DNA of 18,138 nt from Bacteroidales bacterium (lineage in GTDB: Bacteria; Bacteroidota; Bacteroidia; Bacteroidales; Dysgonomonadaceae), in assembly GCA_012798745.1 (NCBI GenBank), contig JAAZMQ010000190.1:1-18138 (forward strand), read 5' to 3'. The notes beneath the pieces are model-generated. The model was not told the DNA's origin and ran no database searches. It was given only the letters and a program-made list of their open reading frames with translations. The position numbers were made by a program, and so were the translations under genes. Shown here one piece after another: positions 8,950 through 14,587 of the stretch; positions within the stretch are counted from its first letter, which is position 1, and each line of letters opens with the position of its first letter.

Positions 8950-10431
8950 TTATTCAATAGATAGTTTTCTTATCACATGATTCTTTGTGTCAGCAACATA
9001 TACAACCGAACCATCGGAATTTACCGCCACCCCTGCCGGATAGTTGAATTTGGCAATTTCTGGTCCTCCATCCTGGAAACCGGCACTTTGAGGAAGTCCA
9101 ATGACTGTCCGCACTGTCGCTTTATCCTTAGGTAAAGTAGTATCAATTACGCGAATACAGTGATTATAGGTGTCTGCAATATAGAGTTTGCCATCAGCGG
9201 TAAAACAAATCTGTTTTGGTGCATAAAAACGCGCATTCTCTAGTAGTCCATCCTCCCAACCTCTTCCGTTTACCGGACCTTCGAGAATAGCTCTTCCTGC
9301 ATACATCTCACCCTTGTAAGTTTTTTTATCAACCTGATCAAGTTTCGATATATCTACACGACTTATCAGATTGTAATCTTCCTGACAAATATAAAGCATA
9401 TTGGGCTCTATCGGCGAAAAGATACAATAGGCATTGGTTCCGGCATCGCCACCGGCATTCGGTATATCGGGAATCACTTTATCTAATAACACCTCTACAA
9501 CCCGAGTAGTAGGATTAAATCTCACAAGCTGTCCCTTCCACATTACTGTATAAACCATATTATCGAATTTATTCACCACGAACGAGTATTTCCAGTTGCC
9601 TTCTACAACATTTTTGGTTTCCTCATCAGTGATTAGCGAACGGCGGCGAGGTGCATAACTCAACGTTTTATTCAAGCTGTAATAATATAGCCCCGCATCT
9701 TCGGGCACATAGATAGCCTGATTGCCACTTTCGCTTGAAAAAGCAGGCGCATTCGAATAGTTCGCCCCATATTTCAACACTATGACCGACTCATTTTTTG
9801 TGTCTCCCAACACCAAATTAGATTGTACATTGTTCCCTTTTTCATCCTTCACCGGCTGACCACTGTGCCCCCCTCCCTTCAACCAGAATTCACGTTCAAC
9901 AATCAAGATGTTGTCTTCATCATCCAGACATATGGCAAACGGTGCTGCAAGTGTTGCGGAAGTAAAATCGCCTCCAATCGTTCTTACATTCCGGTTATCT
10001 GGTTCCGGTTTACCAATTACTGTAGTTACGGTGGTTTGTGTTTTGTAGAAAAAATCATCTTCGGCTTTACCGAAAATCACCTTGCCGTTGTCCAATGTTC
10101 GCTCAACAACAATGTTCAATTTTTTTAGGTAAGTCAATTTAGGAACCATCGCATAGATTTTAGATCCATTCGAGCTCACAAGCCCGGCAAGATGTTTTAC
10201 TCCAAGTGAATCTTCAAAGTAGACTTTTAAACCCACTGTATCTGATCCGAAATTGCTCCCTTCAATAATCATCGGAGTAGCTATGCCTCCCGAATCCGGA
10301 TAAAAACTAGTCACCTGAATCGGTTTGGTTGGATCAAACGATTCGAATTTAACTTCGTTGTTGTCTTTACACGATACCATAATCCCTATAATCAAGAGAC
10401 AAAGTAATCTTAAGAAAACAAATTTTTTCAT
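8950..10431 (-). CDS. IPT/TIG and NHL-repeat beta-propeller surface lipoprotein
   Basis: First large gene of the operon. The 493-residue product has a signal peptide ending at Cys21 (MVSC) followed by KDNNE, resembling the lysine-acid export signal of Bacteroidetes surface lipoproteins. An IPT/TIG immunoglobulin-like fold spans about 37-132 (PIQVTSFYPDSGGIATPMII, IIEGSNFG). The rest is a six-blade-type NHL beta-propeller, with clear blades at FAICLDDEDNILIVERE (165-181), ICFTADGKLYIADTYNHCIR (408-427) and VAVNSDGSVVYVADTKNHVI (468-487). Such proteins accompany SusCD pairs and are thought to bind ligand at the cell surface; no enzyme residues are recognised. Its place ahead of susC, rather than after susD, is notable. 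The start ATG lies 42 bases after a cysteine-rich mini-ORF. The upstream region is A-rich with no Shine-Dalgarno, normal for this phylum. Confidence 0.9.
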   Translation of the reverse strand: MKKFVFLRLLCLLIIGIMVSCKDNNEVKFESFDPTKPIQVTSFYPDSGGIATPMIIEGSNFGSDTVGLKVYFEDSLGVKHLAGLVSSNGSKIYAMVPKLTYLKKLNIVVERTLDNGKVIFGKAEDDFFYKTQTTVTTVIGKPEPDNRNVRTIGGDFTSATLAAPFAICLDDEDNILIVEREFWLKGGGHSGQPVKDEKGNNVQSNLVLGDTKNESVIVLKYGANYSNAPAFSSESGNQAIYVPEDAGLYYYSLNKTLSYAPRRRSLITDEETKNVVEGNWKYSFVVNKFDNMVYTVMWKGQLVRFNPTTRVVEVLLDKVIPDIPNAGGDAGTNAYCIFSPIEPNMLYICQEDYNLISRVDISKLDQVDKKTYKGEMYAGRAILEGPVNGRGWEDGLLENARFYAPKQICFTADGKLYIADTYNHCIRVIDTTLPKDKATVRTVIGLPQSAGFQDGGPEIAKFNYPAGVAVNSDGSVVYVADTKNHVIRKLSIE

Positions 10432-10473
10432 TCGTTTATTGATTTTTTAATGAATTAGTTATTAATAAATATA

Positions 10474-10608
10474 TTAAATAATTCCGCACAGAAAAGGTAT
10501 TAGCCAACACATTCTATTGTACTGTAAGCAATCACATTCTGTCGGAGAACCATTGCCATTTTTCGAATTATCGCATATCGGCCAGATTACTGGTTTAGCA
10601 AGGTTCAT
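10474..10608 (-). CDS. Cysteine-rich small ORF (44 aa) leading the SusCD operon
   Basis: I do not recognise this protein. The 44-codon frame starts MNLAKPVIWPICDNSKNG and ends CWLIPFLCGII. It has five cysteines (residues 12, 25, 27, 34 and 41), three prolines and a hydrophobic tail. The same frame extends to an ATG at 10650 (58 residues), but the extra 14 residues are highly charged and unlike the rest. The inner ATG has GAAGGGAAA directly before it, a usable ribosome-binding purine run. By hand count the frame is about 39% G+C, against roughly 12-25% in the bases on either side, which fits coding DNA. It lies 42 bases before, and on the same strand as, the IPT/NHL gene, so it could be a leader peptide, a small secreted or membrane peptide, or a gene remnant. 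No signal peptide is visible. Moderate to low confidence. Confidence 0.4.
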   Translation of the reverse strand: MNLAKPVIWPICDNSKNGNGSPTECDCLQYNRMCWLIPFLCGII

Positions 10609-10743
10609 TTTCCCTTCGGAATCTCTCTTATGCTTTCTCCCAACGTTCATCTATCGTGGGCGGACATCTAATTTTAAGATATTTTTTTAAGAACATTACC
10701 AAGTTGAATTTTTATGTTTTATGTTAATGTTATCTGATTAAAA

Positions 10744-10759
10744 GTCATTATGCAATGAC
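10744..10759. promoter_or_regulatory. 16-bp inverted repeat GTCATT-ATGC-AATGAC
   Basis: The arms GTCATT (10744-10749) and AATGAC (10754-10759) are perfect inverted copies around a 4-base spacer. The size suits a dimeric regulator site. It lies about 95-110 bases upstream of the longest cysteine-rich ORF start. No regulator can be named. Confidence 0.3.
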
Positions 10760-10832
10760 ACATATCGGATTTCATTCTGGATTTAACACGCTGTTAATTA
10801 TTCTTTTATAAGCTATTTTATCGACACCAATA

Positions 10833-10849
10833 CATGCTGAACTGTGCTG
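10833..10849. repeat. Direct repeat copy 1 (CATGCTGAACTGTGCTG)
   Basis: This 17-mer recurs at 10895-10911 with a single mismatch (position 4, G versus A). The two copies are in the same orientation, 62 bases start to start, close to six helical turns. It is a candidate operator pair for the SusCD operon. Confidence 0.7.
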
Positions 10850-10894
10850 ACAGCTGAGAAAAAAAATACATACGAATCCTGCCACCATGATGTG

Positions 10895-10911
10895 CATACT
10901 GAACTGTGCTG
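10895..10911. repeat. Direct repeat copy 2 (CATACTGAACTGTGCTG)
   Basis: Second copy of the 17-mer at 10833-10849. It abuts the minus-strand -7 box at 10912-10919, so it would cover the transcription start and first transcribed bases if that box is used. Confidence 0.7.
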
Positions 10912-10919
10912 CAAACATA
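10912..10919 (-). promoter_or_regulatory. Candidate -7 box (TATGTTTG) of the SusCD operon
   Basis: On the minus strand the octamer reads TATGTTTG, a full match to TAnnTTTG. A TTTG lies upstream on that strand (10931-10934 in + coordinates), but the 11-base gap is shorter than the roughly 20 bases expected for a -33 element. Use of this box would give a leader of about 470 bases before the IPT/NHL gene, containing the cysteine-rich ORF. It is the only full -7 match within 500 bases upstream of the operon. Confidence 0.35.
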
Positions 10920-10970
10920 ATACATAAAAACAAAATAAAAAAAATATTTTTATATGTTATGAAACATAAT

Positions 10971-11153
10971 TTAAAGTAATAGGGAAATTTTACCGATAAT
11001 TTTAAACAATTTATGGAAGTAGAAAAAATCCCTTAAGTTTCGCCCACACGTTTTCACAGCAGTTTTTCCTGTTTTTTCGCTCAAACAATTCCGTTTTAGC
11101 TCTTCAAAAAATTCAAATTTTGTTTTTGAGTCGATCTTATAATGGGAAACCAT
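10971..11153 (-). CDS. Doubtful 60-aa lysine-rich ORF
   Basis: I do not recognise it. The 60-residue frame is rich in Lys and Phe (MVSHYKIDSKTKFEFFEEL at the start) and ends in a hydrophobic stretch. It has no Shine-Dalgarno, no signal peptide and no known motif. A good minus-strand -7 box (TATCTTTG) lies about 80 bases upstream at 11232-11239, which is the only support. In DNA this AT-rich, a 60-codon frame with many AAA/TTT codons can arise by chance. Confidence 0.2.
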   Translation of the reverse strand: MVSHYKIDSKTKFEFFEELKRNCLSEKTGKTAVKTCGRNLRDFFYFHKLFKIIGKISLLL

Positions 11154-11351
11154 TATTTTTCAATGGCATTATATTCTTGTAGGGGGGTATTTTTATTCCG
11201 AAGCCCCATATACTATCTTCTTTTTCATGCCCAAAGATAAATGGATTATTGGCATCTGATTCATCAAACGATATTTTTACAATAAACTTTCTTAGAATTT
11301 TTTCTAAATAACAAATATTACCAGAAAAAAGAGAAATAGGGGAAAAAATAT
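11154..11351. other. AT-rich spacer before tRNA-Leu
   Basis: No gene seen on the plus strand. The minus strand carries the -7 box at 11232-11239, followed three bases later by ATG and an 11-codon frame (MKKKIVYGASE, then stop). That frame looks like a truncated signal-peptide start or chance. A run of six G at about 11181 is the only other feature. Confidence 0.4.
11232..11239 (-). promoter_or_regulatory. Minus-strand -7 box TATCTTTG
   Basis: The plus strand reads CAAAGATA, i.e. TATCTTTG on the minus strand, a full match to the Bacteroidetes -7 element. A CAAA (TTTG on minus) at 11265-11268 is 25 bases away, slightly too far for an ideal -33. It could drive the doubtful 60-aa ORF or a long leader for the SusCD operon. 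Confidence 0.3.
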
Positions 11352-11359
11352 TATCTTTG
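11352..11359 (+). promoter_or_regulatory. -7 box (TATCTTTG) of tRNA-Leu
   Basis: TATCTTTG matches TAnnTTTG exactly and ends 10 bases before the mature tRNA 5' end, as expected for a tRNA promoter. No clear TTTG -33 element is seen about 20 bases upstream. Confidence 0.6.
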
Positions 11360-11369
11360 TGTTCAATTT

Positions 11370-11451
11370 GCGGCTGTGGCGTAATTGGTAGCCGCGCCAG
11401 ACTTAGGATCTGGTGCCGAAAGGCGTGGGGGTTCGAGTCCCTTCAGCCGCA
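11370..11451 (+). tRNA. tRNA-Leu (anticodon UAG)
   Basis: The full cloverleaf can be drawn by hand. The 7-bp acceptor GCGGCTG (11370-11376) pairs with CAGCCGC (11444-11450), with discriminator A at 11451. The anticodon stem CCAGA/TCTGG encloses loop CTTAGGA with anticodon TAG at 11404-11406, reading CUA and probably other CUN codons. A long variable arm TGCC-GAAA-GGCG marks a class II tRNA, as leucine requires. The T arm is GGGGG-TTCGAGT-CCCTT with two G-U pairs. The CCA end is not encoded (ACA follows). It is flanked by its own -7 box and a hairpin terminator, so it is a single-gene unit. Confidence 0.96.
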
Positions 11452-11452
11452 C

Positions 11453-11488
11453 AAAAATCTTCCGAGAAAATACTACGGAAAGATTTTT
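11453..11488. terminator. Hairpin terminator shared by tRNA-Leu and the DUF4251 gene
   Basis: AAAAATCTTCCG (11453-11464) pairs with CGGAAAGATTTTT (11476-11488), with one bulged A and an 11-base loop. It is followed on the plus strand by T-rich sequence and preceded by an A-run that serves the minus strand. It begins two bases after the tRNA, and its right arm overlaps the stop codon (11487-11489) of the convergent gene. Confidence 0.75.
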
Positions 11489-11990
11489 ATCCCTTTTTTA
11501 TTTCAATTTCTCCCTGAAATGAAAGGGCTTGCCGATTGGGATCAGTGACATCGAGTCGAGCCGACCCATTTTCCCAAATATCAAGGTATAAAACAATTTC
11601 TCGATCCGTATCGTGTGTCTTTATGAGCACCTGCCAATTTCCCTTTCGTTTTCCCTCACTCACTTCATACTCGAAATTAGTACTGGTAAACTTAATTCCT
11701 CCTTCCGTAGGATCCGCAGGTGCCGTATAAGCGCGTCCAAAATAAGGCAAATAAGCAACAACTGTATCCTTAGATACTTTCAAATAATAATACGGACTCA
11801 GATAAATAGACCGGTATCCTGTCGGGTATGCATACGTGGCTTTGAAAGTGAATTCAAAATCGTTCACTTTTTGAGTGATCTCAGCTGTTTTAGCTTTTTT
11901 TTCAGTCGCAGTTTGAGCAGTTTTACATCCTGTCTGAAAAATCAAACCAAAAGAAAATGCCAAAACAGCATAAAAAAATTGTCTTTTCAT
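11487..11990 (-). CDS. DUF4251 domain lipoprotein
   Basis: A 167-residue lipoprotein with a signal peptide ending at Cys22 (FQTGC) and a Lys/Ala/Thr-rich linker to about residue 40. It is followed by a beta-rich domain with the tyrosine-rich block RSIYLSPYYYLKV near 61-73, PYFGRAY near 83-89 and the C-terminal FQGEIEI strand. This order fits DUF4251, a Bacteroidetes family of unknown function. The start ATG is preceded at 7 bases by a perfect AAGGAGG (11998-12004), which fixes it. It is separate from the upstream membrane-protein gene by 66 bases and may have its own promoter, but I see no -7 box there. Cell location, inner or outer membrane, is not determinable. Confidence 0.8.
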   Translation of the reverse strand: MKRQFFYAVLAFSFGLIFQTGCKTAQTATEKKAKTAEITQKVNDFEFTFKATYAYPTGYRSIYLSPYYYLKVSKDTVVAYLPYFGRAYTAPADPTEGGIKFTSTNFEYEVSEGKRKGNWQVLIKTHDTDREIVLYLDIWENGSARLDVTDPNRQALSFQGEIEIKKG

Positions 11991-11997
11991 GTGAATG

Positions 11998-12004
11998 CCT
12001 CCTT
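11998..12004 (-). promoter_or_regulatory. Strong Shine-Dalgarno (AAGGAGG) of the DUF4251 gene
   Basis: On the minus strand AAGGAGG stands 7 bases before the ATG at 11990. None of the other genes in the window has such a strong site, as is usual in Bacteroidetes, where A-rich leaders dominate. It decides the start codon and suggests high translation. Confidence 0.75.
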
Positions 12005-12056
12005 TTTATTTAGGGCTAGTCATCCCTTTTTATAAACGCTCAATGTCCCTGTTTTG

Positions 12057-13076
12057 TTACAAAAAAGTAGGCATAAATGAAAAATAGTTGACACAATAAA
12101 TTAAAATAAATACACTAAAGATAAAGTAAAACGAATAAACCTGCCATTTGCTTTCAACCAGCGAATAATAATAGGCAATAAGAAAAGAAAATAAAGTAAG
12201 TGTAAAAGTAAGCCAAAAAAGTGTATTTTTCCAATAAAAAAATTGCAAGAGAATGGTGCAAATCAGCACAAAACTAAGAAAACCCAATACTATTTGAGTT
12301 AATACCTTATCGCGCGAAGATTTTCGGTTTACCATAATAATAAAAGTGAAAAGGAGAGCAAAAAGCATCCCTGAGAATATCCATTGTGTGACAGAAAATT
12401 CGGAAAATTGCGTTATGGATACCCGAGTAATAAAATCAAAAGGAACCATAAATTCTTCAACACGCCCCCAAAAAACAAACAAAGCAAATACCAACCAATA
12501 AACCAATCCAACACCTATCAAGGAGGCTACAAATGATTTAAATTTAAATCCCCTCATCATCCTTTCGCCCCACCACCATAACGGCAAAAGAAGGAGGGCA
12601 TAAATTTGAAAAACGCCGGCTATGCCGATCAATACAGCAGACTGAAAAGCAAATAACTGGTGCTCGGTCTGATGATACGAATTCAACAAAGGAAACAAAG
12701 CCAACAACAAAAAAAATACAGCCACAAAATCCGGCGTCATTACCAAAAAATAGGAATGAAGGCTGAAAAGAAAAAGCGGAATGGCAAACGGCAAAATGGT
12801 ACGTCCCCTTATAATAGTAAACCGATGATTGAGATGCGAAATAACTGCCGCAATAATAAAAATCGATAAAGTGGAAGCACCAAAAGAAATTTTCGGTTCA
12901 GAAAAAAAGGGAACAAGAAATTTCCAAACAAAGCCCGAATCGGAAAATTCGTTTTGAGAAATTTCTCCATTCAAAAACATCAACACACGCATGGCAATAA
13001 CAACTATTACCACACCAAATCCCACAAAACGCCCACCCAGAATTTTATGTTTGAAATTCCTTACCGCTTTATCCAT
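12057..13076 (-). CDS. Polytopic inner-membrane protein, DUF6427-like
   Basis: A 339-residue protein with about ten hydrophobic segments, near residues 15-35, 59-80, 92-112, 115-133, 141-165, 175-200, 225-247, 255-280, 283-307 and 313-336. The pattern resembles the DUF6427 family of Bacteroidetes: a positively charged segment after TM2 (HLNHRFTIIRGRTILP), an FLLLALFPLL segment, then a GIAGVFQIYALLLLPLWWW helix. That family is uncharacterised, with a fold reminiscent of polytopic glycosyltransferase-like proteins. I see no catalytic motif. The gene starts 18 bases after the purD stop on the same strand, so it is very likely cotranscribed with purD. The link to purine synthesis is not evident. 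The family name is a pattern judgement. Confidence 0.7.
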   Translation of the reverse strand: MDKAVRNFKHKILGGRFVGFGVVIVVIAMRVLMFLNGEISQNEFSDSGFVWKFLVPFFSEPKISFGASTLSIFIIAAVISHLNHRFTIIRGRTILPFAIPLFLFSLHSYFLVMTPDFVAVFFLLLALFPLLNSYHQTEHQLFAFQSAVLIGIAGVFQIYALLLLPLWWWGERMMRGFKFKSFVASLIGVGLVYWLVFALFVFWGRVEEFMVPFDFITRVSITQFSEFSVTQWIFSGMLFALLFTFIIMVNRKSSRDKVLTQIVLGFLSFVLICTILLQFFYWKNTLFWLTFTLTLFSFLIAYYYSLVESKWQVYSFYFIFSVFILIYCVNYFSFMPTFL

Positions 13077-13094
13077 CCTGTAACTGTAAAAAAC

Positions 13095-14378
13095 TTATTT
13101 TACAAACTGCAAAAGATCAAATCCGATATCTCTACGGAAATACATCTTTTCAAAAGATATCTTTTTTACACTTTCGTATGATTTAGCCAATGCCTCTTGT
13201 AATGTATTACCAAATGAAGTGACGGCAATAACCCGTCCACCTGAGGTACATACACCTTCGTCGGTAAGGATTGTCCCTGCATGGAAAAGAATACTTTCGC
13301 TCACCTCGTCGAGCCCTTGAATTAGTTTTCCTTTTTCATAAGTTTCCGGATATCCGCCCGAAACAATCATCACCGTTACGGCAAAGCGATTGTCAATTTC
13401 AAGTGATTGTTTATCCAAAGTTTCCGTTACCACTCCGGAAAAAAGAGTTAACAAATCCGACTTGATTCTAGGCATAACCACTTCGGCTTCGGGGTCACCC
13501 ATCCTCACATTATACTCGATAACGTAAGGATCACCATTCACATTAATTAATCCGAAAAAAATAAATCCTTTATAATCGATTTTCTCTTCTCTCAATCCAT
13601 TGATAGTGGGAATAACAATCCTCTTCTCTACTTTATTTCTGAACGTTTCATCTACAAACGGCACCGGAGAAACCGCTCCCATTCCTCCTGTATTTAATCC
13701 GGTATCACCTTCGCCTACACGCTTATAGTCTTTTGCTTCAGGTAATATTTTGTACGATTTTCCGTCGGTAAGTACAAAAAAAGAACATTCAATTCCCGAC
13801 AAAAACTCCTCAATCACCACCTTGCGACTCGATGCACCGAACATACCATTCAGCATTTCCCATAATTTTTGCTTGGCTGCATTCAGATCATGCAAGATAA
13901 GTACCCCTTTTCCGGCCGCTAAGCCATCGGCTTTCAAAACATAAGGTGGCTGCAACGATTCCAGAAAACGATTACCTTCTTCTACACTCTCCAACGTAAT
14001 GGTTTTGTGTTTTGCCGTAGGAATGTCGTGACGCATCATAAATTCCTTTGCAAAATCTTTGCTTCCTTCCAATTGTGCTCCCTCTTTGGAAGGGCCAATG
14101 ACAGCAATATGACAAAGATCTTCGTCTTTTTGAAAGTAATCGTAAATTCCCTGCACCAAAGGATCTTCAGGGCCTACAACCACCATGTCGATATCGTTGT
14201 CGAGCGAAAATTTTTTAATACCGTCAAAATCGGTCACCTTTAAAAGAATATTCGTCCCTATTGCAGCCGTACCTGCGTTTCCCGGAGCTATATACAACTT
14301 ATTCAGTTCCTTACTTTGCCTCATTTTCCAAGCAAGGGCATGTTCTCGCCCACCCGATCCTAACAGTAAAACATTCAT
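13095..14378 (-). CDS. purD: Phosphoribosylamine-glycine ligase (GAR synthetase)
   Basis: The ATP-grasp enzyme that joins glycine to 5-phosphoribosylamine, giving glycinamide ribonucleotide, step 2 of de novo purine synthesis; cytoplasmic. The 427 residues match the usual family length. The N-terminal nucleotide-binding loop MNVLLLGSGGREHALAWK is intact, with VVGPEDPL at 67-74. The ATP-grasp core shows YVLKADGLAAGKGV at 146-159. The family signature is GDTGLNTGGMGA at 224-235. The metal/glycine site is YNVRMGDPEAE at 289-299. The PurD C-terminal domain (SGGYPETYEKGK) follows. The start ATG at 14378 coincides with the conserved N-terminus. It heads a two-gene unit with the downstream membrane protein and is divergent from the peptidase gene. 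A -7 box TAGCTTTG lies about 50 bases upstream. Confidence 0.98.
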   Translation of the reverse strand: MNVLLLGSGGREHALAWKMRQSKELNKLYIAPGNAGTAAIGTNILLKVTDFDGIKKFSLDNDIDMVVVGPEDPLVQGIYDYFQKDEDLCHIAVIGPSKEGAQLEGSKDFAKEFMMRHDIPTAKHKTITLESVEEGNRFLESLQPPYVLKADGLAAGKGVLILHDLNAAKQKLWEMLNGMFGASSRKVVIEEFLSGIECSFFVLTDGKSYKILPEAKDYKRVGEGDTGLNTGGMGAVSPVPFVDETFRNKVEKRIVIPTINGLREEKIDYKGFIFFGLINVNGDPYVIEYNVRMGDPEAEVVMPRIKSDLLTLFSGVVTETLDKQSLEIDNRFAVTVMIVSGGYPETYEKGKLIQGLDEVSESILFHAGTILTDEGVCTSGGRVIAVTSFGNTLQEALAKSYESVKKISFEKMYFRRDIGFDLLQFVK

Positions 14379-14426
14379 ATATTTACTTATTGATAGTTAC
14401 AAACTCATTTTCATGAAATCGATTGA

Positions 14427-14434
14427 CAAAGCTA
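14427..14434 (-). promoter_or_regulatory. -7 box (TAGCTTTG) of purD
   Basis: The plus strand reads CAAAGCTA, i.e. TAGCTTTG on the minus strand, a full TAnnTTTG match 49 bases before the purD ATG. No clear -33 TTTG is present at the expected distance. Confidence 0.5.
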
Positions 14435-14493
14435 ATAAAAATTACGGAAATTAAAGAGAAGTTTTTTACAGGTCGAATCTCAACAAAAAAAAC

Positions 14494-14501
14494 TACTTTT
14501 G
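14494..14501 (+). promoter_or_regulatory. -7 box (TACTTTTG) of the peptidase gene
   Basis: TACTTTTG fits TAnnTTTG, 87 bases before the ATG at 14588. It and the purD box are back to back about 60 bases apart, dividing the intergenic space into two divergent promoters. The upstream T-run at 14462-14467 is only a weak -33 candidate. Confidence 0.45.
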
Positions 14502-14587
14502 TATTGACTTACTTAAAAGAATTAAGATCAATAATGCTATAAACGGGATCGCAAACTATTTATTTGTTCCTACAAAAATTTTAGCAC

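Larger units (their letters stand above)
10651..10970. other. AT-rich non-coding spacer upstream of the SusCD operon
   Basis: No convincing gene on either strand. It contains the 16-bp inverted repeat at 10744-10759, the repeated 17-mer at 10833-10849 and 10895-10911, and a minus-strand -7 box at 10912-10919, each listed separately. The rest is AT-rich runs. It is probably the 5' untranslated and control region of the operon. Confidence 0.6.

Noticed and set aside
10833..10911. Direct repeats as IS ends or a CRISPR array
   Set aside because: Only two copies, no transposase, no terminal inverted repeats or target duplication, and no cas genes in the window.
10432..11369. ECF sigma/anti-sigma or HTCS regulator for the SusCD operon
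   Set aside because: Searched for in the spacer on both strands; no frame long enough or with recognisable motifs, and the SusC has no STN domain.
12012..12027. AGGG...CCCT small hairpin between the membrane-protein gene and the DUF4251 gene
   Set aside because: Four-base stem without a proper T-run on the transcribed (minus) strand; too weak to call a terminator.
11613..12035. 140-codon plus-strand ORF
   Set aside because: Antisense to the DUF4251 lipoprotein gene, which has a signal peptide and a perfect Shine-Dalgarno; the antisense product is low-complexity.
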